A stretch of 64,000 nucleotides of DNA from an uncultured Eubacteriales bacterium (GCA_902786815.1 CADADV010000014.1:1-64000); one strand, 5' to 3'. Counted from the first letter of the stretch, positions 39,450-48,283 are shown. Numbers and translations are program-made. Notes: generated by a model from the sequence alone, not told the origin.

Positions 39450-40199
39450 ATGAAAAAGAAACTGTTTCTATTACTGATGAGTCTCGTGATGGTATTTGCT
39501 TTTGCGGCATGCGGCAATTCTTCCGAAGAGCAGGCGGAGGAAGAGACGACCGCGGCGGAAGCAGCAGAAGAGCCGGTGACCGGAGGATGGGAGATCGATA
39601 CGGAAGCGGCGGCCGTGGAGCTGCCGGAGGAAGTGCAGGCGGCTTTTGAGAAAGCAACAAAGAAGCTGGACGGAAATGATCTGACACCGCTCGCGTACTT
39701 CAGCAAGCAGATCGTTTCAGGCACAAATTATCAGATCCTGTGCAGGAGCCTTCCGGTAACGGAGAATCCGGTTCCGAAACTGCAGGTCGTAGTCATCTAC
39801 GCTGATCTGGAAGGCAATGCGGAGATCACGAACTTCACGGATTTCAACATCGCAGACTACACCGAGGGTGACGGTGCGGACCTTCACGCAGAAGATGTGG
39901 CCGGCGGCTGGGAAGTGCCGGAGGATTACACAAAGGCCGAGCTTCCCGATCAGGTGAAAGCAGCGTTTGAGAAAGGAATCGAGCAGGTCGGCGGAAGCAC
40001 TTTCACACCGATGGCTTATCTCGGATCACAGGTCGTGGCAGGAACGAATTACGCTGTCCTGGTGGAAGGGGAACTGGCTTCGCAGGAGCCGGTCAGCAAC
40101 ATCCAGGTTGCAGTCATCTATGAGGACCTCGACGGGAATGCGGAACTGACAAATATCTGCACCCTGGATCCGGCGGACTTCACGATGCGGGTGGAATAA
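39450..40199 (+). CDS. Lipoprotein with two tandem cystatin-like repeats
   Basis: The 249-residue protein has a lipobox FAAC (Cys21), a Glu/Ala/Thr linker and two repeats of about 100 residues. Each has a GGW pair at its start (45-47, 152-154), a long helix (ELPEEVQAAFEKA; ELPDQVKAAFEKG), a strand with QIVSGTNYQILC (from 87) or QVVAGTNYAVLVEG (from 184), and a final strand VVIYADLEGNAEITNF. The glycine then helix then QxVxG order is that of cystatins and stefins, inhibitors of papain-like proteases. Inhibition of host or microbial cysteine proteases at the cell surface is inference. It lies 18 bases after the large secreted gene. Confidence 0.7.
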   Translation: MKKKLFLLLMSLVMVFAFAACGNSSEEQAEEETTAAEAAEEPVTGGWEIDTEAAAVELPEEVQAAFEKATKKLDGNDLTPLAYFSKQIVSGTNYQILCRSLPVTENPVPKLQVVVIYADLEGNAEITNFTDFNIADYTEGDGADLHAEDVAGGWEVPEDYTKAELPDQVKAAFEKGIEQVGGSTFTPMAYLGSQVVAGTNYAVLVEGELASQEPVSNIQVAVIYEDLDGNAELTNICTLDPADFTMRVE

Positions 40200-40221
40200 C
40201 GCTGCAGGATCATTAAGAAAA

Positions 40222-40252
40222 AAAGCGCGGATCTCAGTGACCCGCGCTTTTC
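40222..40252. terminator. Bidirectional terminator between converging genes
   Basis: AAAGCGCGG (40222-40230) pairs with CCGCGCTTT (40242-40250); runs of A on the left and T on the right let it serve both strands. Confidence 0.75.
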
Positions 40253-40266
40253 ATATTGTCTGTTTT

Positions 40267-41625
40267 TTAGAATGTGACCTTCGATGTGTTCTTCCAGATT
40301 CCCATCTTCTCGGCATCCTTGATCAGTTCATCTCTAAAATCAGGATGCGCGATGTTGATCAGAAGCTCCGCCCTCTGCCAGGTGTTCTTGCCTTTGAGGT
40401 TGGCGATGCCGTACTCTGTGACGACGAAGTTCGTAGCCGTACGAGGAGTTGTGACGATGCTGCCCTCGGAGAGCATCGGCTTGATGAGGGATTCTCTGGA
40501 GCCGTCTTTGAGTGTTCTTGTCGACGGTGTGCAGAGGAAGCTTTTGCCGCCCTTGGAAGCGTAGGCGCCGAGTACGAAGTCGAGCTGACCGCCGGTTCCG
40601 GATACTTGCTGTACGCCTGCTGACTCAGAACAGACCTGCCCGTAGAGGTCGACCTGGATGCAGCTGTTGATGGAAATAAAGTTCTTGATCTTTGAAACAG
40701 TTTCGATGCTGTTGACGTAATCAACAGGAGCGCTGCAGCAGATCGGGTTGTCATCTATGAAGTCATAGAGACGTTTCGTGCCGCCGGCAAATGTGTAGAC
40801 TGCCTTTCCTTTGTCGACCGGCTTGTTGCCTGTCAGCTTGCCGGCTTCGAACAGATCCACATATGCGTCGACGAACATCTCTGTATGTGCGTTGATGTTT
40901 CTGACGTCGGAGTCGGCCAGCATCGATCCGATGCAGCCCGGCAGCGCGCCGATTCCCAGCTGCAGTGTGCTGTGGGATTCGATCTGCGAAACGACATATT
41001 CTGCAATGTACTTATCGATCTTCGTTGGCGGCTTGTTGAAGAGCTCGTCCATCGGAGAGTTGGAGCCTTCGACGACATAGTCCACGCCATAGAGATTGAG
41101 CTGCGTCTGGTGTCCGTGCGCGATCGGCATGTTCTCATTGACCTCAACGATGACCTTCTTGGCGCTCTTGATGACGCCCCAGATGTCCGCGACCTGCGGT
41201 CCGATGTTGAAGTTTCCGTGTTCGTCCATAGGTGCGACCTGGAAGAATGCGATGTCCAGTCCGCTGTCATTGTGCTGCCAGTATACAGGGAGTTCGTTAA
41301 ACATCATCGGGATGTACCAGCAGCGGCCGGCCTTGCACATTTCACGGTCGAAGGAACTGAAGTGAGCAGATGAGAACCGCACTTTCTTATTATCGTCGGT
41401 TGCCAGATACGTTTCAAACGGAGCGTTCCGAACACCAACAGTACTGATGATTTCGACATTCCACAGTTCATCCGCGCGTTTTGCCAGTGCCTTGTCGATA
41501 TCCTTAACTGTGCCCAGACCCAAACCAAAGTGGATTCGGTTGTTGTTGTGGACCATTTCGGCGGCTTCTTCCGCCGTGATCAGTTTCTCCTGATATTTTC
41601 TTTCAAGCAATGAAGTTTTATACAT
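40267..41625 (-). CDS. Acetyl-CoA hydrolase/transferase family CoA-transferase (4-hydroxybutyrate or butyrate type)
   Basis: The 452-residue enzyme belongs to the class I CoA-transferase group that includes 4-hydroxybutyrate CoA-transferase and butyryl-CoA:acetate CoA-transferase. It has the catalytic Glu in CSESAGVQQVSGTGGQLDFV, LGIGALPGCIGSML, FFQVAPMDEHGNFNIGP and TEYGIANLKGKNTWQRAELLINIAHPDFR. Clostridial members move CoA between acyl-CoA and acetate. The SucD-like enzyme at 43870 favours a 4-hydroxybutyrate link, but both substrates remain possible. ATG 41625 follows GGGGAGGATAAAAG on the reverse strand. Single gene. Confidence 0.88.
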   Translation of the reverse strand: MYKTSLLERKYQEKLITAEEAAEMVHNNNRIHFGLGLGTVKDIDKALAKRADELWNVEIISTVGVRNAPFETYLATDDNKKVRFSSAHFSSFDREMCKAGRCWYIPMMFNELPVYWQHNDSGLDIAFFQVAPMDEHGNFNIGPQVADIWGVIKSAKKVIVEVNENMPIAHGHQTQLNLYGVDYVVEGSNSPMDELFNKPPTKIDKYIAEYVVSQIESHSTLQLGIGALPGCIGSMLADSDVRNINAHTEMFVDAYVDLFEAGKLTGNKPVDKGKAVYTFAGGTKRLYDFIDDNPICCSAPVDYVNSIETVSKIKNFISINSCIQVDLYGQVCSESAGVQQVSGTGGQLDFVLGAYASKGGKSFLCTPSTRTLKDGSRESLIKPMLSEGSIVTTPRTATNFVVTEYGIANLKGKNTWQRAELLINIAHPDFRDELIKDAEKMGIWKNTSKVTF

Positions 41626-41663
41626 ACTTTTATCCTCCCCGCACTTGATACATTTTATGCTTC

Positions 41664-41692
41664 ATTCTACCACCGTGAAAAAACGTAGTAAA
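41664..41692 (-). promoter_or_regulatory. Promoter of CoA-transferase gene
   Basis: Reverse strand TTTACT (41692-41687), 17-base spacer, TAGAAT (41669-41664). Confidence 0.7.
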
Positions 41693-41774
41693 TAGAAAAT
41701 TGTTATTTATTTAACGAAAATGCAAAGGCAGGAGATTGCTTTTGCAAAAAATAGAAAAACATTGCGGAAAGTAG

Positions 41775-41803
41775 TTGACAAACAATATTATACATCGTAT
41801 AGT
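41775..41803 (+). promoter_or_regulatory. Promoter of PadR unit, with overlapping palindrome
   Basis: TTGACA (41775-41780), 17-base spacer, TATAGT (41798-41803). The palindrome TATAC-ATC-GTATA (41789-41801) covers the spacer and -10, so a bound dimer would block the polymerase. Confidence 0.8.
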
Positions 41804-41846
41804 ATCAGACAAGAAATAATATTGCATGACGAAAGGAGGCACGAAT

Positions 41847-42176
41847 ATGGCATTCAAAATCGAATCAAGCCTGCTCGATGCGTGCGCCCTGGCAATACTC
41901 AAAAGGGGAGACACTTACGGGTACGAGATCACACAGGAGATGAAGAGCGCGATCAGGATTTCAGAATCGACGCTTTACCCGGTTCTGCGGAGACTGCAGA
42001 AAGAGGGACTTTGCAGGACCTATGATCAGCCGTATCAGGGCAGGAACCGCAGATACTATTCCATCACCGAGAAGGGCGAGGCGCAGCTTCTCGAGTACAG
42101 GAAACAGTGGGAAGATTACAAGAGAGCAATCAACAAACTAATGGACGGGAATGAAAGGGGTGGCAAGAATGACTAG
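41847..42176 (+). CDS. PadR-family transcriptional regulator
   Basis: The 109-residue protein begins MAFKIESSLLDACALAILKRGDTYGYEITQ and contains ISESTLYPVLRRLQKEGLCRTY and GRNRRYYSITEKGEAQL, the winged-helix pattern of PadR. ATG 41847 follows GAAAGGAGGCAC; an earlier in-frame codon at 41826 is before the site. It probably represses its own promoter through the palindrome at 41789-41801. It is followed by HAAS/DUF1700 and DUF4097 genes with overlaps of 8 bases each. This three-gene unit is widespread in Firmicutes and is often linked to cell envelope stress; the signal is unknown. Confidence 0.88.
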   Translation: MAFKIESSLLDACALAILKRGDTYGYEITQEMKSAIRISESTLYPVLRRLQKEGLCRTYDQPYQGRNRRYYSITEKGEAQLLEYRKQWEDYKRAINKLMDGNERGGKND

Positions 42177-42912
42177 GCAGGAGTTTATTGTTACGCTTAG
42201 AGAAGGCATCCGGAAGCTGCCGCCGGAAGAGATCGTTGCGGCGACGGAATTCTACGAAGAGTACTTCGACGAAGTTCTGGAAGCCGGAGAGAAAACAGAA
42301 GAAGAAATCGTCAGTGAATTGGGAAATCCGAAGCGCATCGCGTCGCAGATCAAAGCGGAATACGCTGCAAGGCTTCTGGACGGAGACGAATCGCTGCTGG
42401 GCGAGAAACCGACGACAAAGAAAAAACTGTCCGCAGCGTGGTGGGTCGTGATCGGAATCGTTTCCGCGCCGGTTTCCATACCGGTAGCGATCTGCGCGGT
42501 ACTGGTGCTGTTCGGCGCCGCCTGCGCGGCGGTCGGGATCGCAGCCGGGATCATCGGCGGCGCGGTCGGAGCGATCGGAGCCGTCGTGTTCGGTGTTATC
42601 GCTCTGGCGGATGCGGTTTCATCCGGCATCATGATGATCGGTGCCGGGCTGATCATTCTCGCGGTGATGGCAGCGGCGGGCGCTGGACTGTTCCTCCTCG
42701 TCAGAGCGGCGGTCAGAGCCATCGCAAAGGCGATCCGACGCAGCAGGGAAAAGCACAGGATCAGGAAACTCGCTTCGGACAGGTCGGGCGCAGAAGAATG
42801 GGTCTACGTATCGCAGGACGAGGAGGATGAAAAGGCATTTATGCTGGAACTGGCCGCAGATGCGGCGGAAGCAGAGCATGCATTGGTTGAAGGGGGTGCA
42901 GGCAATGAGTAA
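42169..42912 (+). CDS. DUF1700 / HAAS-domain membrane protein
   Basis: The 247-residue protein has an N-terminal HAAS domain (MTRQEFIVTLREGIRKLPPE ... EYFDEVL, then ELGNPKRIASQI, about 1-70), several Gly/Ala-rich membrane helices (about 90-190) and a charged C terminus. It overlaps the PadR gene by 8 bases and has AAAGGGGTGG upstream of ATG 42169. HAAS proteins are co-encoded with PadR regulators and are thought to sense and pass envelope signals; direct proof is limited. Confidence 0.83.
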   Translation: MTRQEFIVTLREGIRKLPPEEIVAATEFYEEYFDEVLEAGEKTEEEIVSELGNPKRIASQIKAEYAARLLDGDESLLGEKPTTKKKLSAAWWVVIGIVSAPVSIPVAICAVLVLFGAACAAVGIAAGIIGGAVGAIGAVVFGVIALADAVSSGIMMIGAGLIILAVMAAAGAGLFLLVRAAVRAIAKAIRRSREKHRIRKLASDRSGAEEWVYVSQDEEDEKAFMLELAADAAEAEHALVEGGAGNE

Positions 42913-43774
42913 AATGGCAAAGTTTTTTATAACCTGCAGCGCGGTGTGCGTATTGGGAATCATCCTGACGGCGGCGGGCTACGCCATGGGCGGCGTTCAG
43001 GATATGGAGAAAGTCGAGCAGAGCCACGAATGGTTCAACTTCGGACCGGAGAACAAAGTGACAGATACGGTGGAAACTGCCGAGTATGATTCCATTCGGG
43101 TGGAAGGCAATATGGATGTGGCGGTGATCGGTAAGGGATTCACGAGGGATATGGTCGCTGATTTTGCGAAAGACTTCCTCGCGGACAACTATGACGAAGT
43201 ACTGGCCGGCAAGGTCATCGTCAGATGGAAAGAGGGAACGGTGAAGCCGGAAGTAAAAGTTGAAAAAGGGGTTTTGATCATAAACAGCGGCGGAACGGAT
43301 CCTGATTTCGAAGTCAATCTGTCAGCGGGGGATTCCAGTCCGGACGTGGTCGTGCTCTGCAAGTCACAGAAGCTGGAAAGCGTCGATATCAAGACAGGGT
43401 TCGGTGATACTGCCGTAGGCGGCGTCGAATGCAAAAGCATGACGATCGACAGCGGCTCAGGAGATATCGAAGTGGACAGCGCAAAAGCCGGCAAAATGGA
43501 GCTCAGCACACACGCGGGCGACATCGGGATCACGAACTGCGAAGGAGATATCAATGCGGATGTGAACTCCGGAGACATCGAGTTCGACTCAGCGCTGGCA
43601 ATGGATCAGTTCGCGGTATCTCTGCACACAGGATCCGGTGATGTTCAGGTGAATGACTCGGACGACGAGGTCAAAGAATTCAGCGCCGAAGGCGGTCCGA
43701 ACAAACTTACACTGAAGACAAAAGCGGGCGATATAGAGGCGGACTTCGCAGAAGCGGGACATCCGCAGGAGTGA
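42905..43774 (+). CDS. DUF4097 beta-repeat protein
   Basis: The 289-residue protein has one N-terminal membrane helix (FFITCSAVCVLGIILTAAGYAMGG) and a beta-rich part with repeated D-x-G-S-G-D-I/V units (DSGSGDIEVDSA, STHAGDIGITNCEGDI, VNSGDIEFDS, HTGSGDVQVND, KAGDIEADF). This is the DUF4097 pattern. The domain is probably outside the membrane. It overlaps the DUF1700 gene by 8 bases (ATG 42905 after GAAGGGGGTGC). It completes the PadR unit. Confidence 0.83.
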   Translation: MSKMAKFFITCSAVCVLGIILTAAGYAMGGVQDMEKVEQSHEWFNFGPENKVTDTVETAEYDSIRVEGNMDVAVIGKGFTRDMVADFAKDFLADNYDEVLAGKVIVRWKEGTVKPEVKVEKGVLIINSGGTDPDFEVNLSAGDSSPDVVVLCKSQKLESVDIKTGFGDTAVGGVECKSMTIDSGSGDIEVDSAKAGKMELSTHAGDIGITNCEGDINADVNSGDIEFDSALAMDQFAVSLHTGSGDVQVNDSDDEVKEFSAEGGPNKLTLKTKAGDIEADFAEAGHPQE

Positions 43775-43832
43775 TGCGACCGCGACGAACCGGCGGATGA
43801 TAATTGGCGGATGTGAAAATCGACAGAAGAAA

Positions 43833-43856
43833 AAAGGCGGCTGCAAGGCCGCCTTT
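43833..43856. terminator. Hairpin between converging genes
   Basis: AAAGGCGGC-tgcaag-GCCGCCTTT. Flanking A-run on the left helps the reverse strand; the T-run on the right is short. Confidence 0.7.
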
Positions 43857-43869
43857 CGCGTCTGTATCA

Positions 43870-45234
43870 TCAGCCCCAGAGTTCTTCTTCGGACGGTACG
43901 TAATTGTCCGGCATGAAGCGGGCGACTCTCGAAACGTTCATCAGGTGATGGTAGTTCAGGTTCTCGGAAATGGAGTTGTGACCCCATGACCCGCAGCCCA
44001 GCGTGTTCGTCGGGTTCAGACCGTTGAAGTAAGAACCGCCGGCTGAATTGGCGCTGCACTGATTGATCACGAATCTGGAAACGCAGAGACTCTCGGCGAC
44101 TTTCGCAATGTGCTCTTCGCTGTCCGTGTGGAAAGAGACGCTGTGGCCTTTGCCGTCGCGCTCCAGATTCTCAGCGGCGATCCGGATGCCGTCGTCCAGA
44201 TCTTTATAAGCATAGGCGCTGATAACCGGCGCCATTTTTTCTCCGCCCAGGGAATCTGTCAGTCCGGTCCCCTCAGCGACTGCAACGATGACTTTCGTAT
44301 CCGCAGGGATCTCCATGCCGGCCAGTTCTCCGATCTTCTGGCAGTTCTGTCCGACAGAGTGCCGGTTGGTTTTGCCGTCCTCGAAGAGGGCGCCTCTGAT
44401 CTTTTCCAGACCTTCCTTGTCGCGGACCACGACCGCACCGTTCGCTTCGAATTCCTTCAGGATATCTTCGAACTCCCCTTCCGGGCAGATGACGCTCTGC
44501 TCCGCGGAGCAGATGATGCCGTTGTCGTAGGAACGTCCTTTGATGATCTTCGGAACAGCTTCTTTGAAATCATATCCTTCATCGATGATGCACTGGACAT
44601 TGCCTGCGCCGACGCCCAGAGCCGGACGCCCGGAGCTGTACGCCGCGTTGACCATGCCCGCGCCGCCGGTGGCGACGACCACATCAGCGCTGGAAATCAG
44701 GTTCTTCGTATTCTCTCTGGAGTGCTCGTCGAGGATCTGGATCAGGTTTTCCGGATAGCCCAGTTCGGCCAGTGCCGCGTTCATCATCTCCACGACTTTC
44801 GTGCTGCACTTCACCGATTTGTGGTGAGGTGTAATGATGATGGCGTTGCCGCACTTGAGAGCGAACATGGAGTTGCTCATGGGCGTCACGATCGGATTGG
44901 TGCATGGGGTGATCGCGGCCACGACGCCCATTGGTTTTGCCACTGTCGTGATACCTGTCTTCTCATCCGTTTCCAGAATGCCGCGGGACTTCTTGTTCCG
45001 CAGATTGTTCCAGACAATGCCCGCCTTCTGTTTGTTCTTGGCGCATTTGTCTTCGACATTTCCCATGCCCGTTTCCTCGACCGCGATCTCCGCGAAGTAC
45101 TGCGCGTTTTCGTAAACCACCTTGCCGATGGTCTGGACCGCCTTGTCGACCTGCTCCTGACTCATCTTTTCGAATTCCGCCTGCGCCGCGCGCGCCCTGG
45201 CGATATAACCGTCAATGTATTCTCTGCTGTCCAT
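43870..45234 (-). CDS. CoA-acylating aldehyde dehydrogenase (SucD/EutE-like)
   Basis: The 454-residue enzyme matches CoA-dependent aldehyde dehydrogenases. It has ITPCTNPIVTPMSN, the NAD-site region VVVATGGAGMVNAAYSSG, GVGAGNVQCIIDE, the catalytic Cys in DNGIICSAEQSVI, and the C-terminal NPTNTLGCGSWGHNS. Relatives include succinate-semialdehyde dehydrogenase (SucD) and acetaldehyde dehydrogenase. With the CoA-transferase nearby, reduction of succinyl-CoA to succinate semialdehyde on a route to 4-hydroxybutyrate is plausible. It has no microcompartment-targeting tail. ATG 45234 follows GCGGGAGGC. Single gene with its own promoter. Confidence 0.87.
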   Translation of the reverse strand: MDSREYIDGYIARARAAQAEFEKMSQEQVDKAVQTIGKVVYENAQYFAEIAVEETGMGNVEDKCAKNKQKAGIVWNNLRNKKSRGILETDEKTGITTVAKPMGVVAAITPCTNPIVTPMSNSMFALKCGNAIIITPHHKSVKCSTKVVEMMNAALAELGYPENLIQILDEHSRENTKNLISSADVVVATGGAGMVNAAYSSGRPALGVGAGNVQCIIDEGYDFKEAVPKIIKGRSYDNGIICSAEQSVICPEGEFEDILKEFEANGAVVVRDKEGLEKIRGALFEDGKTNRHSVGQNCQKIGELAGMEIPADTKVIVAVAEGTGLTDSLGGEKMAPVISAYAYKDLDDGIRIAAENLERDGKGHSVSFHTDSEEHIAKVAESLCVSRFVINQCSANSAGGSYFNGLNPTNTLGCGSWGHNSISENLNYHHLMNVSRVARFMPDNYVPSEEELWG

Positions 45235-45278
45235 CTAAAGCCTCCCGCTGATATATGTTGATCTATCTTCTGTGATTC

Positions 45279-45307
45279 ATTATACAAACACAGAAATGCC
45301 GTTTCAA
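45279..45307 (-). promoter_or_regulatory. Promoter of aldehyde dehydrogenase
   Basis: Reverse strand TTGAAA (45307-45302), 17-base spacer, TATAAT (45284-45279). Confidence 0.8.
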
Positions 45308-45385
45308 GGTTCAGCACGGACCGCAGCAGGAAAGCAGAAAAAGAAAAATGCAAAAACAAATTAAAACGGGAAGTGATGGAATATA

Positions 45386-45414
45386 TTGACAATAATAGAA
45401 TTTATCGGTATTAT
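45386..45414 (+). promoter_or_regulatory. Promoter of A24 peptidase gene
   Basis: TTGACA (45386-45391), 17-base spacer, TATTAT (45409-45414). It lies downstream of an in-frame ATG at 45373, so the true start must be ATG 45433. Confidence 0.8.
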
Positions 45415-45432
45415 AAAACGGGAGAAGAAACT

Positions 45433-46245
45433 ATGACAGTTCTGATCATAAAAATTGCAGCAAGTATACTCGTGGGATTCTTCGCAGGCCCCGCTGCGGT
45501 GTATGTGTTCAATCACATGCCGGCCGGGTGGCTGACGGAATATGGAGAGAATCCGCAAAAAGACCCGCGTCTGGCGAAGGGTGAGAAGCGAATCAAGGAG
45601 AACCCCTGGCGGTGGGTCTATGCCGTCGGGTTCATTTGCCTTTGCCTTCGCCTTTCCCTGATCGAATACAGCGGGGGGAAACTCAGCGTTGCGCCGGAGC
45701 TCACAACGGAAACGACGCAGATCGCCGTAGCAGGACTGATTGTGTGCTGGATCCTGCTGATCATCGCGCTGGCGGATCTGAAATTCATGATCATCCCGGA
45801 CCAGTTCGTGCTGCTGCTGGCGCTGACTGCAATCGGGTTCGCGCCGATGTGGCGGGACGGTGGAATGGCAGACGCGGCAGTGCAAGCCGGCGGTCTGTGG
45901 GAGAGCCTGAATGGATTTTGGCAGCCGCTGATCGGCATGGTGATCGGCGGGGGCTTCATGCTCTTGTGCGCCGCTGTCGGCAAGCTCATCTTCGGGCAGG
46001 AAGCTTTTGGATTCGGGGATGTGAAGCTATGCGCCGCACTGGGGCTGGTGCTGGGGATCAACGGAACGATCGCGACCGTTGCGGCGGCGGTCATCATCAG
46101 CGGGTTCGTCGCAGCCGGGGGACTGGCATCCGGCAGGTACCGCAAGGGGGACAGGAAACCATTCGGACCGTATCTGTGCGGGTGTGCGATGGCATATATA
46201 CTCGTCGCGCTGCCGCTGATTCAGTCTTTCAGCGCCGCCGCATGA
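45433..46245 (+). CDS. A24-family prepilin-type peptidase
   Basis: The 270-residue membrane protein has the two aspartates of type IV prepilin peptidases: ADLKFMIIPDQ and FGFGDVKLCAALG (the GxGD motif). About seven membrane helices are visible. The N-terminal zinc-like cysteine motif and methylase part of classic PilD are absent. It would cut class III signal peptides of pilin-like proteins or a similar membrane substrate. No pilin genes lie in the window. ATG 45433 has only GGGAGAAG upstream. Confidence 0.82.
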   Translation: MTVLIIKIAASILVGFFAGPAAVYVFNHMPAGWLTEYGENPQKDPRLAKGEKRIKENPWRWVYAVGFICLCLRLSLIEYSGGKLSVAPELTTETTQIAVAGLIVCWILLIIALADLKFMIIPDQFVLLLALTAIGFAPMWRDGGMADAAVQAGGLWESLNGFWQPLIGMVIGGGFMLLCAAVGKLIFGQEAFGFGDVKLCAALGLVLGINGTIATVAAAVIISGFVAAGGLASGRYRKGDRKPFGPYLCGCAMAYILVALPLIQSFSAAA

Positions 46246-46311
46246 GCCGGACTCTCATGCCGGCGGTGATCATCATATAAGAACAAGGGGCATCAGGAAA
46301 GGAGATCACAA

Positions 46312-47352
46312 ATGAATATCACTGAGTTTACTGCACTTGCAGCGGAGAAAGTGGAGCAGTATCTGCGCGAGGAAATGCAGGAAGAAGTTGTCGTGCAGAC
46401 AGAGGAGGTCAGAAAGATCAACGACCAGTGCCTGCACGGACTAAGCATCGAGAAGAAGGGCGCGCCCTTTGAAGGCGATGCCGTCCCGACATATTACGTG
46501 GAGGAGATGTATCATGCGTTTCTCGGCGGCGCTGACATGGATGATCTGGTGCAGGGTCTCGCAAAGGCGTATATCAACACGTGCAGCTTCGGCCCGATTC
46601 CGGTGGAGGCGATACCGGATATGGAGTACAGAACCATCCGGCACAGGGTCGGTCTGCGTCTTGTGGGAAAGGACTATAATAAAGAATTCCTGAAAACTGT
46701 ACCGTACAAGGATGTAGGCAATGGCTATGCGCTGCTTTGCGATGTGAAGATGAAAGCATCTGACGGAGGATTGTTCGGTACTCTCGTGACAAACGATATG
46801 GCGGAAGAATACCATTATGATATCGACAGGCTCTTCCGGGATGCTTTGGACAACGCGTGGAAAAGCAAATCTGCAATACTGCGCGGCGTGAATGAACTGA
46901 CGAGACAGTACGCTGAAGAATCCGGGGAAGCGGGGGGATGTCTGTCTGAGGAAACGGAGCCGGATGATCGGGAGACATGCTATGTGCTTACGACAGACCG
47001 GCCGCGGTACGGAGCGGCGGCGCTCTTTTATCCGGGGACGCAGGCTATGATCGCCCATGTGCTGGGGGAGGACTATGTCGCCATTCCAAGTTCCCTGCAT
47101 GAATTCATGATCGTCAGGGCGAGCAAAGTCGGTGATCCGGGATTCCTGCAGCAGCTGGTGCGGGAGGCAAACTGCACAGTCGTCGGCCCGGATGAAGTGC
47201 TGTCAGACAACATACTGAAGTACAGCAGAGAAACCGGGCAGCTGTCGCTTCTTACCGAGGACGATGTGTTTCCCGTCTGCTTTGAGGAACGTCTGATGCA
47301 GGAACTGTCGGGACGGGCATGGGACGGGCCCGCGCCTGCCGGGCTGAGTTAG
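46312..47352 (+). CDS. DUF5688 protein
   Basis: The 346-residue soluble protein begins MNITEFTALAAEKVEQYL. It contains YYVEEMYHAF, a central VGLRLVGKDYNKEFLKTVPYKD and the late block FYPGTQAMIAHVLGEDYVAIPSSLHEFMIVRA, shown here by its ends. This is the pattern of DUF5688 proteins, common in gut and oral Clostridia. The block YALTT-like VLTTDRPRYGAAALF precedes it. The function is unknown. ATG 46312 follows GGAAAGGAGATCACA. Confidence 0.7.
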   Translation: MNITEFTALAAEKVEQYLREEMQEEVVVQTEEVRKINDQCLHGLSIEKKGAPFEGDAVPTYYVEEMYHAFLGGADMDDLVQGLAKAYINTCSFGPIPVEAIPDMEYRTIRHRVGLRLVGKDYNKEFLKTVPYKDVGNGYALLCDVKMKASDGGLFGTLVTNDMAEEYHYDIDRLFRDALDNAWKSKSAILRGVNELTRQYAEESGEAGGCLSEETEPDDRETCYVLTTDRPRYGAAALFYPGTQAMIAHVLGEDYVAIPSSLHEFMIVRASKVGDPGFLQQLVREANCTVVGPDEVLSDNILKYSRETGQLSLLTEDDVFPVCFEERLMQELSGRAWDGPAPAGLS

Positions 47353-47355
47353 TCC

Positions 47356-47385
47356 TTGTGTTGGACGGCGAAAATACTGTATAAT
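47356..47385 (+). promoter_or_regulatory. truA promoter with very short leader
   Basis: TTGTGT (47356-47361), 18-base spacer, TATAAT (47380-47385). The predicted start near 47392 is only 2 bases before ATG 47394, or 14 before GTG 47406. Confidence 0.6.
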
Positions 47386-47393
47386 AACCATGT

Positions 47394-48239
47394 ATGGAGA
47401 AAAATGTGCTTCTGACAATCGCATATGACGGCAGCACTTTCCACGGGTGGCAGAAGCAGCCAGGTGAAAGAACGGTGCAGGGTTACCTCGAGCAGACCAT
47501 GTCGCGTCTCTTCGACAGGGAGATCCTGCTCAGCGGGACCAGCCGGACAGATGCGGGAGTCCACGCATTCGGGCAGAGGGCTAGCTTCAGGACGGACATC
47601 GGGATCCCGACAGAGAAACTCGCGCTGGTCGTGAACAATGCGCTGTGCGCCAGAGAAGGCCATGAAAGCGGGCGGGGAGGTTTTGCAAAATCTCCGATCC
47701 GCATCCTGAAGGCCGAGGAGATGCCCGCGGATTTTCACGCGCGTTTCGACTGCAAAGGCAAGAGATACGTGTACAGGATCTGCGCCGGCTGCGGCGAAGC
47801 GGATGCGCTGAAGGACACTGACGAAGTGCAGCGCTCGCTGATCTTCGAAAGAAACTACGTCTACCATGTGAATGGGCGGCTCGATGCTGCAGCGATGGAT
47901 GAAGCGGCGAAGCGGTTCGAAGGCGAGCACGATTTCAAATCCTTTGAAGCCTCCGGCGGAAACCCGCGGGAGACGACCGTGCGGCGGATGCTGCGGGCAG
48001 GCGTGTGCGAAACGGACAGCGATCCATTGCACGACTCGCTGCAGAGGATCGAATTCTCCATTGAAGGCGACGGCTTCCTTTATAATATGGTCCGGATCAT
48101 GACGGGGACGCTCGTGGAGGTCGGCCAGGGGAAGCGCAGGCCGGAAGAAATCAGCGAAATCATCGAAGCCGCCGACAGGCAGCGGGCAGGCCACACAGCG
48201 CCGCCCGGCGGTCTGTACCTGGCAGAAGTGTTCTATTGA
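47394..48239 (+). CDS. truA: tRNA pseudouridine synthase A
   Basis: The 281-residue enzyme makes pseudouridine at positions 38-40 of tRNAs. Motifs are [29 protein letters not shown], the catalytic Asp in [44 protein letters not shown] and [20 protein letters not shown]. Two starts are possible. ATG 47394 has no ribosome site and would be leaderless. GTG 47406 lies 6 bases after GGAG and would give 277 residues. I list the longer form. A dCMP deaminase gene follows after 44 bases. Confidence 0.93.
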   Translation: MEKNVLLTIAYDGSTFHGWQKQPGERTVQGYLEQTMSRLFDREILLSGTSRTDAGVHAFGQRASFRTDIGIPTEKLALVVNNALCAREGHESGRGGFAKSPIRILKAEEMPADFHARFDCKGKRYVYRICAGCGEADALKDTDEVQRSLIFERNYVYHVNGRLDAAAMDEAAKRFEGEHDFKSFEASGGNPRETTVRRMLRAGVCETDSDPLHDSLQRIEFSIEGDGFLYNMVRIMTGTLVEVGQGKRRPEEISEIIEAADRQRAGHTAPPGGLYLAEVFY

Positions 48240-48283
48240 ATCCAATCGAATGTTCAAATCGATTGATAATACAGGAGAGGGTT

